From contig JAGYJR010000010.1 in assembly GCA_018401995.1 (NCBI GenBank), positions 1 through 64,000 of the forward strand: a stretch of DNA of 64,000 nucleotides. The letters are read 5' to 3'. The notes under the pieces are model-generated. The model was given only the letters and a program-made list of their open reading frames with translations, did no database searches and was not told the origin of the DNA. The stretch is from Flavobacterium sp. (GTDB lineage Bacteria > Bacteroidota > Bacteroidia > Flavobacteriales > Flavobacteriaceae). A program made the position numbers and the translations under genes. Positions 20,416-30,008 of the stretch are shown here, piece by piece (the first letter of the stretch is position 1; each line of letters starts with the position of its first letter).

Positions 20416-21327
20416 TTACTTTTTGGGTCTGCCATCTTTGGTTTTAATAATGACTACTCCTTTTTTTCCTTTTTCACCATAGGTTTTCAGAGCGTCCTCT
20501 TCTTGTAAAATGGTGGTGGAAATAATATCTTGCTTGTGCAAGGGCGCATACGGACTCGTTGGGTTAGGGCCAAAAAGTTCTTGTTCTGTGTACATCACTC
20601 CGTTAATAATGTATATGGGGTCATTGAGGACAATAACTGCTTCTAAATCCTCTTTTGGGATGTTTTTTAACTCACTTACTTTTGATTTTTGTCCGTTAAT
20701 AATTACCAAAGGCGGCAGTTTTTTCTCAACATCATCAGTGCTTGAAGCGGCAAAATTAGATTGCAATTCACTCTTTTTTGCATTTGTTATAGGCGTGTAG
20801 CTTATTTTATCTTTATCAATTATTCTTGCACTTTCACTAAGTTTTTCATTGACTTTATATCCTTGAGTGATGACCTCTGAAAGTACTTCGTCATTTTTAA
20901 TTACGGGTTCATCATCAAAATAAGTGTCGTTTTTAACAATTACTTCTTCAGCCATAACCAGTTTTGGTTTTTCAATTGCCTTCTGTAGAATAATTTCTTT
21001 TTTCTCTACAATTTCGATTTTTTCGTTCGTTACAATTGCATCTTCTGGTTCAGTTAAAACAGGTTGTAAAGTATCAACAGTAACTACGGTTTCGTTTGTT
21101 GTTATGATATTTTCAGGTTGCAAGAATTGATAAACTAAGGTTCCAACAATTATAACTGCAGCAGCTACACTAAATTTCTTCCAACGGTTATTTTCTTTTT
21201 TCAATACATTAGTGTCGAGTTTTTCTTCTACTCGTGACCAAACTTTATCCATACCAGGAATGCTTTCATTGGGCAACTTTTCGGATGCTTGCTGTATTTT
21301 TTTGTATATTTTATCTTCAGTGTTCAT
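20416..21327 (-). CDS. anti-sigma-like membrane protein with C-terminal plug-like motif
   Basis: MNTEDKIYKKIQQASEKLPNESIPGMDKVWSRVEEKL, one TM segment (FSVAAAVIIVGTLVYQFL), ALKTYGEKGKKGVVIIKTK; true start at the internal ATG, downstream of the sigma factor. Confidence 0.7.
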   Translation of the reverse strand: MNTEDKIYKKIQQASEKLPNESIPGMDKVWSRVEEKLDTNVLKKENNRWKKFSVAAAVIIVGTLVYQFLQPENIITTNETVVTVDTLQPVLTEPEDAIVTNEKIEIVEKKEIILQKAIEKPKLVMAEEVIVKNDTYFDDEPVIKNDEVLSEVITQGYKVNEKLSESARIIDKDKISYTPITNAKKSELQSNFAASSTDDVEKKLPPLVIINGQKSKVSELKNIPKEDLEAVIVLNDPIYIINGVMYTEQELFGPNPTSPYAPLHKQDIISTTILQEEDALKTYGEKGKKGVVIIKTKDGRPKK

Positions 21328-21849
21328 GATTATCGTGCTTTTTTGGTAATAAAAAGTTGTGACTAATTCTTTCAATTTGGTTTTGGCAGCATTTAGTGAT
21401 TTGGGATGTTCCTTCTGAAATTTGTAGTTGTTGGGCAATCTCTTTATGCGAATATCCTTCAACAACAAATAAATTAAATGTCGCTTTACAACCTTCGGGA
21501 AGATAATTGGTAAATTCATCAAATCGGCTTTAAATCAGTAACTTCATCTGCTAAAGGTTGATTGGTATAACTCATGTCTTCCAAATACAAATTGAAATTC
21601 AAATTTTTACGCAATTGCAGCAAACAGTGATTCACAGCTATTTTTGCCCAAGCTTCAAGTATGTAACTCCCTTTAATTGGTCAATTTTAGTGAAAATGGT
21701 ATAAAAGTATCGGCCAAAACTTCTTCAATCTCTTCCTCTTTTTTTAATGACGTTTGCACATGGTACAACTTGGTCGCCATTTTTTCATAGACGAGCCGTT
21801 GGGCTTCCCGTTGTTGTTTTTTGCAGGCTTGTATAATGGTTATATCCAT
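21328..21849 (-). pseudogene. ECF-type RNA polymerase sigma factor, frameshifted (probably sequence error)
   Basis: Fragments in different frames: MDITIIQACKKQQREAQRLVYEKMATKLY; LKKEEEIEEVLADTF; DEFTNYLPEGCKATFNLFVVEGYSHKEIAQQLQISEGTS; SLNAAKTKLKELV. Confidence 0.75.
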
Positions 21850-21923
21850 ATTTTTTTTGTTTCAAATGTCAAGTTCAAGTTAAAAATCAAATTCAATTTA
21901 AAAATTCTGAAAAAGCCTCTTCT

Positions 21924-21948
21924 AATCTCGACTTCGCTCGATTTGACA
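21924..21948. repeat. CGAGCGAAGTCG inverted-repeat element, copy 1
   Basis: aatctcgacttcgctcgatttgaca, reverse complement of TGTCAnATCGAGCGAAGTCGAGAT. Confidence 0.75.
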
Positions 21949-21965
21949 AATTGCTAATTAATATT

Positions 21966-22016
21966 TTGAACTTGAGCTTGTACTTGATTTTTGAGTTTGT
22001 CCTTGCTCTTGTTTTT
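21966..22016. repeat. hexanucleotide (NNCTTG) degenerate tandem array
   Basis: ttgaa cttgag cttgta cttgat ttttgag tttgtc cttgct cttgtt. Confidence 0.75.
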
Positions 22017-22176
22017 TTTATATAGAGTACTAAAAAGTTGGAAAAGGTTGGGACGATAGTAAAATATTTTTAAAATTAATACAAATGTTTTAATTACAGC
22101 TTTGTTTTTAAATACAGTTGGTCCAAAAAATATTTCAGACTTGCTTTATTCTGTATATTTGCACCAAAATTGCAAA

Positions 22177-23598
22177 ATGACCTTAGCGACCTACACCAAA
22201 GAGTTTTCCTATAACCTTCGATTGGCCTATCCCATAATTTTGGGAATGTTAGGTCATACAGTTGTGGGTATTGTAGATAACATCATGGTTGGGAAATTAG
22301 GTCCAGCGGAATTGGCAGCGGTTTCTTTGGGAAATAGCTTTGTATTTATTGCGATGTCATTAGGAATTGGATTTTCTACAGCAATTACGCCATTAGTTGC
22401 AGAAGCCGATGGAAAAAATGATGTAGAAAAGGGCAGAAGTGCTTTTCACCACGGATTGTATTTATGTACAATTTTAGGAGTTGTACTTTTTGGAATCATT
22501 TACTTTTCAAAGCCATTAATCGCTTATATGGGACAACCAGAACATGTAGTAACATTGGCAAAACCTTATTTGGATATTGTTGCTTTTTCGTTGATTCCCT
22601 TAATTATGTTTCAAGCGTATAAGCAATTTGCCGATGGTATGAGTGAAACCAAATATTCCATGTGGGCAACCATTTTAGCTAATATTGTCAATGTAGTTTT
22701 GAATTATTTGTTGATTTACGGTATTTGGATTTTTCCAGAATTAGGAATTGTTGGTGCAGCCATTGGAACTATCGCTTCTCGTTTTGTGATGTTGGGCTAC
22801 ATGCATTATATGATGAATTTGAAAAAGAAATTTCATCCGTATTTCAAAGGATTTTCATTGAAAGAAATTAAACGCGAGGTAAATCTAACCATCATCCGAT
22901 TAGGAACGCCTTCTGCGATGCAAATGTTTTTTGAAGTGGCACTTTTTACTGGAGCTATTTGGCTTTCGGGTCGATTGGGTACTACTAGTCAGGCGGCAAA
23001 TCAAATTGCTTTGAGTTTAGCTTCATTCACATTTATGTTTGCCATGGGATTGAGTGTAGCGGCGATGATTCGTGTTGGAAATCAAAAAGGTTTGGAAGAT
23101 TATAAAAAACTGCGAATTGTAGCGCTTTCCATTTTTCTATTAGCCACATTTTTAGAGATTCTTTTTGCTCTGTTCTTCGTTTTGTTTCATCAATATTTAC
23201 CCCAACTTTTCGTAAATTTAAGCGATGTTTCGACTTTAGTAGAAAGTCAAGAAGTAATGGCTATTGCTGCTAATTTATTATTGGTTGCAGCAGTATTCCA
23301 AATTTCAGATGGATTACAAGTTGTAGTTTTAGGAGCCTTGAGAGGATTGCAAGATGTAAAAATTCCAATGTACATGACTTTTGTGGCGTATTGGGTAATA
23401 GGATTTCCAATTTCAATCTATTTAGGATTGTATACTGATTTGAAAGCAACAGGAATTTGGTTAGGATTATTAGCTGGATTAACAGCTGCAGCATTATTTT
23501 TGTATATTCGCTTTAATTATTTGACCAAAAAAATGATTCAAGAACAAGAGCAAGAGCAAGAACAAGAGCAAGAACAATTTCAAGTTCAAAAACAATAA
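22177..23598 (+). CDS. MATE family efflux transporter with repeat-encoded (QE)n C-terminus
   Basis: 12 TM-like segments; YNLRLAYPIILGMLGHTVVGIVDNIMVGKLGPAELAAVSLGNS; start at the internal ATG. Confidence 0.93.
   Translation: MTLATYTKEFSYNLRLAYPIILGMLGHTVVGIVDNIMVGKLGPAELAAVSLGNSFVFIAMSLGIGFSTAITPLVAEADGKNDVEKGRSAFHHGLYLCTILGVVLFGIIYFSKPLIAYMGQPEHVVTLAKPYLDIVAFSLIPLIMFQAYKQFADGMSETKYSMWATILANIVNVVLNYLLIYGIWIFPELGIVGAAIGTIASRFVMLGYMHYMMNLKKKFHPYFKGFSLKEIKREVNLTIIRLGTPSAMQMFFEVALFTGAIWLSGRLGTTSQAANQIALSLASFTFMFAMGLSVAAMIRVGNQKGLEDYKKLRIVALSIFLLATFLEILFALFFVLFHQYLPQLFVNLSDVSTLVESQEVMAIAANLLLVAAVFQISDGLQVVVLGALRGLQDVKIPMYMTFVAYWVIGFPISIYLGLYTDLKATGIWLGLLAGLTAAALFLYIRFNYLTKKMIQEQEQEQEQEQEQFQVQKQ
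23539..23598 (+). repeat. hexanucleotide tandem array (CAANNN)10 within the MATE C-terminus, including the stop codon
   Basis: CAAGAA CAAGAG CAAGAG CAAGAA CAAGAG CAAGAA CAATTT CAAGTT CAAAAA CAATAA encodes QEQEQEQEQEQEQFQVQKQ*. Confidence 0.9.
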
Positions 23599-23624
23599 AC
23601 AACAAACCATAAACCACAAACAAA
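23590..23624. repeat. heptanucleotide array (AAACNAN)5
   Basis: aaacaat aaacaac aaaccat aaaccac aaacaaa, 7 nt before ATG 23632. Confidence 0.8.
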
Positions 23625-23631
23625 AAATAAA

Positions 23632-23862
23632 ATGGATTTACCAAAATTTGTAATCGGAGACAATACCGATTTTCCTGATGATATTTTTATTATTCACTTA
23701 GAATTTCCAAGATTCGTAATCAATTTAAAAGATGACGAAGTAGAATTTTTAGAAGACATCGAAGAAGAAGACGAAAAAGAATTAGAATCAGAAATGGAAC
23801 ATTTAATTACCATTGCTGGAGAATTCTACGATAGAGAAATGGAGCGTTACGAGCAGGAATAG
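23632..23862 (+). CDS. small acidic conserved hypothetical protein
   Basis: MDLPKFVIGDNTDFPDDIFIIHLEFPRFVINLKDDEVEFLEDIEEEDEKEL. Confidence 0.8.
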   Translation: MDLPKFVIGDNTDFPDDIFIIHLEFPRFVINLKDDEVEFLEDIEEEDEKELESEMEHLITIAGEFYDREMERYEQE

Positions 23863-23886
23863 ATTGGTTAAGATGTAAAAATAAAT

Positions 23887-24498
23887 ATGAAGAAAGAATT
23901 CTTAAATGTTGAACATACTAATCCTGCTCTAATTTTTATATTTATCTTATTCCTTTGTTTTATTTTTTTTGCAATTATAACTTTTTTAATGTTGTTTTTG
24001 TCAAAATTAATTTCAATTATTTTTTCATTATTTATAGTTGTAATTTTTTATTTTCTTTTTAAAAAAAAGTTAGTGCTAAAATCAAATTTCATATTGTTTG
24101 ATGATAAATTAAAAATCAATAATTCTATTATAAGTTTTAATGAGATAAAAAGTTTTAAAATCCATTTTATTAAAGGAGCAGGATTAAAACTGAGTCTTAA
24201 AAACGGTAAGTCAATTTATTGTAGTTCTAATGATAATTTTTGTAATAGTGATAGATTTATTAATTTCTGTAAAGCATTAAGAAAAAAATTAATAAAGTTT
24301 GATGGAGGTGTAATTATCAATAAAAAGTCTTTTATGCAAACTAAAATTGCATATTATTTCTTAATATTTATTACGATATCAATTTTTGGAATTTTTATTC
24401 ATTCTCTAACAACTGGAAAAGAATTGAAAATTGGAACTTTTGGTTTAATGATTGCAAGTTTGTCAACTTTATGGGCTTCAATAAAAACTAATAATTAG
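23887..24498 (+). CDS. hypothetical membrane protein
   Basis: Four TM-like segments; full ORF, lower complexity. Confidence 0.6.
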   Translation: MKKEFLNVEHTNPALIFIFILFLCFIFFAIITFLMLFLSKLISIIFSLFIVVIFYFLFKKKLVLKSNFILFDDKLKINNSIISFNEIKSFKIHFIKGAGLKLSLKNGKSIYCSSNDNFCNSDRFINFCKALRKKLIKFDGGVIINKKSFMQTKIAYYFLIFITISIFGIFIHSLTTGKELKIGTFGLMIASLSTLWASIKTNN

Positions 24499-24506
24499 TA
24501 CTAATA

Positions 24507-25592
24507 TCATTTATTAAAATATTCTTCCAATAAATTTACAGCCGCTGCAAAAGGTGAAATTTCATTGTTTTGCACGGCTTTTTTATTTTCTTCCAACAGT
24601 TGTATGATATTCGGATGATTGTAAAAATGCGATTTCAATTGTTCGTTAATCGTTTCCATCATCCAAAATTGGTTTTGATTTTGTCTTTTTTCTTCGAAAT
24701 AGTGATTCGATTTTACCAATTCGAAATACTCTGAAATAATTTCCCAAACACTATCAATTCCCGTTTTTTCGAAAGCACTACAAGTCGTCACTTTTGGAAT
24801 CCAACCTGAAGATTTGGCTGGAAATAAATGCAACGCTCTATTGAATTCGGTTTTGGCTAATTTAGCTTTGGCAATGTTATCACCATCCGCTTTGTTGATT
24901 ACGATAGTATCTGCCATTTCCATAATGCCGCGCTTGATGCCTTGTAATTCATCGCCAGCACCTGAAATTTTCAACAACAAAAAGAAATCCACCATACTGT
25001 GAACCGCAGTTTCGCTTTGACCAACACCAACGGTTTCAATCACAATGGTATCAAAGCCGCAAGCTTCACAAAGAATGATAGTTTCACGTGTTTTTCTTGC
25101 AACTCCGCCTAATGTATCGCCCGAAGCACTTGGTCGAATATAAGCATTTTCGTCTTTTACCAATTCTTCCATTCGGGTTTTATCGCCCAAAATACTTCCA
25201 TGGCTAATAGATGAACTTGGGTCAACCGCTAAAACAGCGACTTTCTTTCCAATGGAAGTCAAATATTTACCAAAAGCTTCTATAAATGTACTTTTCCCAA
25301 CGCCAGGAACACCAGTAATTCCAATACGAACCGATTGATTCGCATGCGGCAAGCAACCTTTAATTACTTCATTGGCTTTGGCTAAATGTTCAGGATTCGT
25401 ACTTTCTACCAAAGTTATAGCGCGACTCAAAGCCGTTTTATCACCTTTCAAAATTCCAGACACTAATTCTTCTGCCGAAGGTTGTTTTCTTCGGAATTGC
25501 TGAATTTGGCTTGCAACAACGCTACTCAAGGTTTCGGGTTGTTCCACGCCGTGAATTTCTGAAAGTGCAGATTTTTTCTTTGGTGTTTTCAA
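24507..25592 (-). CDS. meaB: methylmalonyl-CoA mutase-associated GTPase MeaB
   Basis: GITGVPGVGKSTFIEAFG, AVDPSSSISHGSILGDKTRM, ETVGVGQSE. Confidence 0.95.
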   Translation of the reverse strand: MKTPKKKSALSEIHGVEQPETLSSVVASQIQQFRRKQPSAEELVSGILKGDKTALSRAITLVESTNPEHLAKANEVIKGCLPHANQSVRIGITGVPGVGKSTFIEAFGKYLTSIGKKVAVLAVDPSSSISHGSILGDKTRMEELVKDENAYIRPSASGDTLGGVARKTRETIILCEACGFDTIVIETVGVGQSETAVHSMVDFFLLLKISGAGDELQGIKRGIMEMADTIVINKADGDNIAKAKLAKTEFNRALHLFPAKSSGWIPKVTTCSAFEKTGIDSVWEIISEYFELVKSNHYFEEKRQNQNQFWMMETINEQLKSHFYNHPNIIQLLEENKKAVQNNEISPFAAAVNLLEEYFNK

Positions 25593-25687
25593 AAGACAAT
25601 TACTTTGTGTAAAAATACAAAAATTGTAGGAATATAAAACATCGAAATCTCAAGGTTTAATTACCTTTGTATTCTTGATTTCAGTAC

Positions 25688-26596
25688 ATGGAAAACATCC
25701 TACTTTTATTTTTGTGTTTGCTTTTTGGTGTTGCGCTCCAAAAAGTGCCGCAATTTCCAAAAAATGCCTACCAAAGTTTGAACCAATACGTCATTTACGT
25801 TTCGCTTCCGGCTTTGGCGTTGTATTATATTCCAAAAATCACGATTTCATTGGCGTTGCTTTATCCGTTAGGAATTGCTTGGTTGGGATTCGGACTTTCT
25901 TTTGTGTTTTTTTACGCTTTGGGAACCTATTTCAAATGGTCGAAAAAATTAACGGGTTGTTTGATTTTAACTGCTGGTTTGAGCAATACGTCATTCGTAG
26001 GATTTCCTATAATTGAAGCTTTATATGGCGCGGAAGGATTAAAAACCGCCATAATTGTAGACCAACCAGGTTCATTCGTTGTAGTAACTACTTTAGGAAT
26101 TTTAGTAGCTGCCAGTTTTTCAAGAGGCAATTTGAGTACTTCTGAAATTCTGATGAAAATTGTAAAGTTTCCACCTTTTATCGCTTTCACAATTGCATTA
26201 TTTTTTACGATTTTTTCTTTTGAATTTCCCAATGCTTTACAAAACGCTTTCTTACGAATTGGAAATACGGTAACGCCAGTAGCATTGGTAGCTGTTGGTT
26301 TGCAATTAAAAATTGACAAGAAGAGTAAACATTGGTCTTTTTTAGGTTTGGGATTGTTTTTCAAACTGCTCATAATGCCCGCATTTTTCTATCTGTTATA
26401 CAAAATAATTTTAGGAGGAAATGGCTTAGAAATCAACGTTTCCATTCTAGAATCAGCGATGGCACCAATGATTACAGGAACTATTTTAGCTGCGAATTAT
26501 GGTTTAAAACCCAAATTAAGTAGTATGATGGTTGGTGTTGGCATTCCGTTGTCTTTGGTTACTGTTGCTTTTTGGTATTTTGTTTTGAAGTTGTAA
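25688..26596 (+). CDS. AEC family transporter
   Basis: Ten TM-like segments; GLSNTSFVGFPIIEALYG; GNTVTPVALVAVGLQL. Confidence 0.88.
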   Translation: MENILLLFLCLLFGVALQKVPQFPKNAYQSLNQYVIYVSLPALALYYIPKITISLALLYPLGIAWLGFGLSFVFFYALGTYFKWSKKLTGCLILTAGLSNTSFVGFPIIEALYGAEGLKTAIIVDQPGSFVVVTTLGILVAASFSRGNLSTSEILMKIVKFPPFIAFTIALFFTIFSFEFPNALQNAFLRIGNTVTPVALVAVGLQLKIDKKSKHWSFLGLGLFFKLLIMPAFFYLLYKIILGGNGLEINVSILESAMAPMITGTILAANYGLKPKLSSMMVGVGIPLSLVTVAFWYFVLKL

Positions 26597-26709
26597 CACA
26601 AAGTCTCACAAAGTTCAACACGAAGTTTCACAAAGAGTCTTCAAGCCTTTGCGATTTAGGGGCTAAAAAAATCTGTGTTAATCCGTTTAATCTGTGTCAT
26701 CCGCGTTCC
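26594..26709. repeat. degenerate short repeats (CACAAAGTTT series, then AATCTGTGTT/AATCCGTTT series)
   Basis: cacaaagtct cacaaagttcaa cacgaagttt cacaaagagt ... aatctgtgttaatccgtttaatctgtgtcatccgcgttcc. Confidence 0.6.
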
Positions 26710-26766
26710 AAAATAAAATAGTAAAATAGTAACGATTTATTTATATTTACACTTCAATTCCATACT

Positions 26767-28165
26767 ATGAATCCTGAAATTATTAACCAACTTCAAGCTA
26801 TTGTTGGACCGAATTATATTTTTACCGACGTTTCCACAAGAACGGATTATGGACATGACGAAACGGAAGATTTGAATTTTCCGCCGCAAGTCGTGGTGAA
26901 ACCAGCAACAACGGAAGAAGTCGCGCAAATTCTAAAGATTTCCAATACATATAAAATTCCAACGGTTCCTATTGGTGGAAGAACGGGTTTGAGTGGTGGT
27001 GCTTTATCGATTTATGGTGGTATTGCAATTTCGATGGAGCGTTTCAATAAAATTTTGGAAATTGACGAGAAAAATCTTCAAGTTACTACCGAACCTGGTG
27101 TAATTACGCAAGTTTTACGTGAAACAGTTGCCGAAAAAGGCTTGTTTTATCCTGTAGACCCTAGTAGTATGGGAAGTTGTTTCATTGGCGGAAATATTGC
27201 GGAAAATTCGGGTGGCGCTAGAGCTTTGAAATATGGTGTGACCAAAGATTATGTGCTGAATTTAGAAGTTGTTTTACCAACAGGCGATATCATTTGGACA
27301 GGAGCCAATACGTTGAAAAACTCAACCGGTTATAATTTGACACAGTTACTAGTTGGTAGCGAAGGAACTTTGGGAATTGTTACTAAAATTGTCTTGAAAT
27401 TATTGCCTCAAAATAAGCATAATGTGTTGCTTTTGGTTCCGTTTTATAAAGCGGAGCAAGCTTGTGAAGCGGTTTCGGCTATTTTTAGAGCGGGAATTAC
27501 GCCAAGTGCTTTGGAATTCATGGAACGCGATGCTATCGATTGGACATTGCGCTACATTGACGGCGTAAATATAGAAATTAAGGAAAATATTGCAGCTCAT
27601 TTGTTAATTGAAGTGGATGGGAATTATCCTGAAATTTTGATGCAAGAAGCGGAACAAATTTTGCAAGTGGTCGAACAATTTGAAATTGATGAGGTTTTAT
27701 TTGCCGATACAGAAGAACAGAAAAATGCTTTGTGGAAAATGCGTAGAGCAGTAGGTGAAGCTGTAAAATCGAATTCGGTTTATAAGGAAGAAGATACGGT
27801 TGGTTCCAAGGTATGAATTGCCAAAATTATTACATGGTATCAAAGCAATTGGGAAGAAATATGGCTTTCATTCGGTGTGTTATGGTCATGCGGGCGATGG
27901 CAATTTACACGTAAACATCATCAAAGGCGAAATGAGTTGACAGTTTTCAATCTGAATGCCGAAGTTCCCAGTTATCATGATTTTTGAATTGACGGTACAA
28001 TTAAAAGGAACGTTATCTGGCGAACACGGCATTGGTTTGGTGCAAAAAAACTATATGGATATTGCGTTTTCCAAAGTGCATTTGGAATTAATGGAACGCA
28101 TCAAAGCCATTTTTGACCCTAATAATGTATTAAATCCAGGGAAGATTTTTCCTGATGGGGAATGA
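26767..28165 (+). pseudogene. FAD-binding oxidase (GlcD/LDH-D type), frameshifted
   Basis: VVKPATTEEVAQILKISNTYKIPTVPIGGRTGLSGGA; the expected EEDTVVPRYELPKLL frame breaks at about 27.80 kb and again at about 27.93 kb; C-term GTLSGEHGIGLVQKNYM...FDPNNVLNPGKIFP resumes in another frame. Confidence 0.85.
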
Positions 28166-28640
28166 TTTTTAATATAAAAATCAACTTTTTTAAAACCTAA
28201 TTTCATATAGCCACTTTCCATTTCCATCTCAATAAATAATAATTCATTTTTATATAAACAGTTTAACTCATCTTTTTTCCTTTATCATCAATCAGTATTA
28301 TTTTATTATTAGGGTTTGTCAAATTGATATTTACCTTTCTTTATAGTATCCATTGTTGAAAATTCATAATAAAATTACCTTTGTCATCAAAAATAAGTTA
28401 TTGAAAAGATTAACATATTTATTACTTTTTAAAATTATCAGCTTCATTTTTACGTAAAGAATTCATAATAAATTGAATCAGTAATTTCTGTATTATAATA
28501 GACAATTTCATCTTCATAAGAAATTACTTTCCAGCTTCCTTCTTTCATTTCTCTTGTGATTGACAATTAAACTTAGGACTACTAAAATTAAAAAGAAAAC
28601 TCTTATATCCTTTCGCTATTTTTAAATTAAAATTTAAGTT
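28165..28640 (-). pseudogene. unidentified small protein gene, apparently frameshifted
   Basis: Minus strand reads MNLNFNLKIAKGYKSFLFN... in short frames broken by indels; contiguous with the indel-rich 3' end of the oxidase gene. Confidence 0.35.
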
Positions 28641-28659
28641 CATTTTGTTGAAAATTATT

Positions 28660-29061
28660 TTACTTCCCCAAAAACTCCACCAAATTCGCATCCGCATTTT
28701 TGAACGTTGGTGGTTGTTCGATGATGTTGGCGATGCGTTTTTTGTTTAATTTCATGGTAATGTCCGCTTCCGTAGTAAATAACAAAGCAGTTAAAAACGG
28801 ATTGTTGATATGCGGAATTAGCTCAGCTTCTAAATCGGCTAAATCGCAAATTTTTACCAACTCTTGTTTTTCGGTAGTGTAAATTTTATACGTCATGTTC
28901 AACTTTAGTACGTTGTCTTCTACTATAGTTTTTACGTAAATGTTTTGTAATTCGGGTTTTCCTACGGTTTTGGCTAATGTTAGTTTGGCAAAAGTGCCAT
29001 TGGCAATACTAGCTCTAACTTGGTTGAAAAACTCGGTATAAGTGATGTTATTTTCGTTCAT
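28660..29061 (-). CDS. conserved hypothetical protein
   Basis: Intact ORF, overlaps no other gene, 1-nt gap to the upstream ORF. Confidence 0.65.
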   Translation of the reverse strand: MNENNITYTEFFNQVRASIANGTFAKLTLAKTVGKPELQNIYVKTIVEDNVLKLNMTYKIYTTEKQELVKICDLADLEAELIPHINNPFLTALLFTTEADITMKLNKKRIANIIEQPPTFKNADANLVEFLGK

Positions 29062-29062
29062 G

Positions 29063-29635
29063 TTACAATCCTAAAGCTTTTTTGGTTTCTTCATCAAAAA
29101 TCATTGCGAACAAACGATTTTCTTTGTCTTTGTTTAGAAATTTCCATTTGTTGTTGGTCACTTCATCCGCTACAGCAATTAATGTTGCGCGTAATTTGAT
29201 GGTAAAAGAATTGGTAGCTTCGTCAAACGTAACCTCTGTTGCGTCCATCGAGGTTTTGAAAATATCTATCATCATGTTTACGTCATCACCCATAGGTTCT
29301 ACAAAAGTCATTCGCATTACATTGTCGTGATCAATCATACAAAAGCTTTTCTTACCAATTTTTTTAATTTCACCAAAAGTAAAGTTAGGAGTAGTTTCCA
29401 CCATTTTGATAGCAAATTGCTCGGTTTCCATCATTTGCTCCATCATTTGTTTCATTTGCTCTCTTGGAATAATATCAAAAACTTTTGGATACGTAGTTTC
29501 AAAAATAGCGTCATAATTCATGCTTGCTCCAGCTTTGTAGGCTTTTAAAGCTTCTACTTTCAATACATTCATGTCTTGCGCCACAACGGAGCTAATAGCT
29601 AGAAAGCATATGATAATAAGGGATTTCAATTTCAT
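29063..29635 (-). CDS. secreted DUF2059-like hypothetical protein
   Basis: Signal peptide MKLKSLIIICFLAISSVVAQ; intact ORF. Confidence 0.65.
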   Translation of the reverse strand: MKLKSLIIICFLAISSVVAQDMNVLKVEALKAYKAGASMNYDAIFETTYPKVFDIIPREQMKQMMEQMMETEQFAIKMVETTPNFTFGEIKKIGKKSFCMIDHDNVMRMTFVEPMGDDVNMMIDIFKTSMDATEVTFDEATNSFTIKLRATLIAVADEVTNNKWKFLNKDKENRLFAMIFDEETKKALGL

Positions 29636-29707
29636 AGTGTTTATTTTTATGTAGAATTACCAAAGATAAAAAATCCCCAACTACTTATCATAGTTGAGGA
29701 GAAATAT

Positions 29708-29818
29708 TTAATCTCTTTTAGGTGTATTTTTCTTTTGTCGTTTGTCTTCTTTCTTTTCTTTGGCCGTTTTTAACGGTTCTTTTTTTGCTGTTTTCTTAGC
29801 ATCTTGACTTTTTGCCAT
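29708..29818 (-). CDS. small Lys-rich basic protein (36 aa)
   Basis: MAKSQDAKKTAKKEPLKTAKEKKEDKRQKKNTPKRD; below the ORF-track length cutoff. Confidence 0.5.
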   Translation of the reverse strand: MAKSQDAKKTAKKEPLKTAKEKKEDKRQKKNTPKRD

Positions 29819-29870
29819 ATTTTCTATGATTTATTTTAGTAAATATAGTGAATTTTATTCGTTTATTTTG

Positions 29871-29940
29871 TTTCAGGTTTCAAGTCTCAAATTGATTTTT
29901 GTATTTGTTCTTGAGCTTGAACTTGATTTTTGACCTTGTC
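29871..29940. repeat. composite array: (GTTTCAA)3 heptads followed by (NNCTTG)n hexads
   Basis: gtttcag gtttcaa gtctcaa ... ttcttgagcttgaacttgatttttgaccttgtc. Confidence 0.75.
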
Positions 29941-30008
29941 TCACATTAATAAAAAATCCCTAACTACTTTTCAGTAACTAGGGATGTTTTTATTTAGTAA
30001 GTTTTAGT

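Noticed and set aside
24507-25592. MeaB without methylmalonyl-CoA mutase as an unusual orphan
   Set aside because: Mutase genes may lie outside the window; the acyl-CoA carboxylase and cobalamin adenosyltransferase genes in the window are compatible with a normal propionate pathway.
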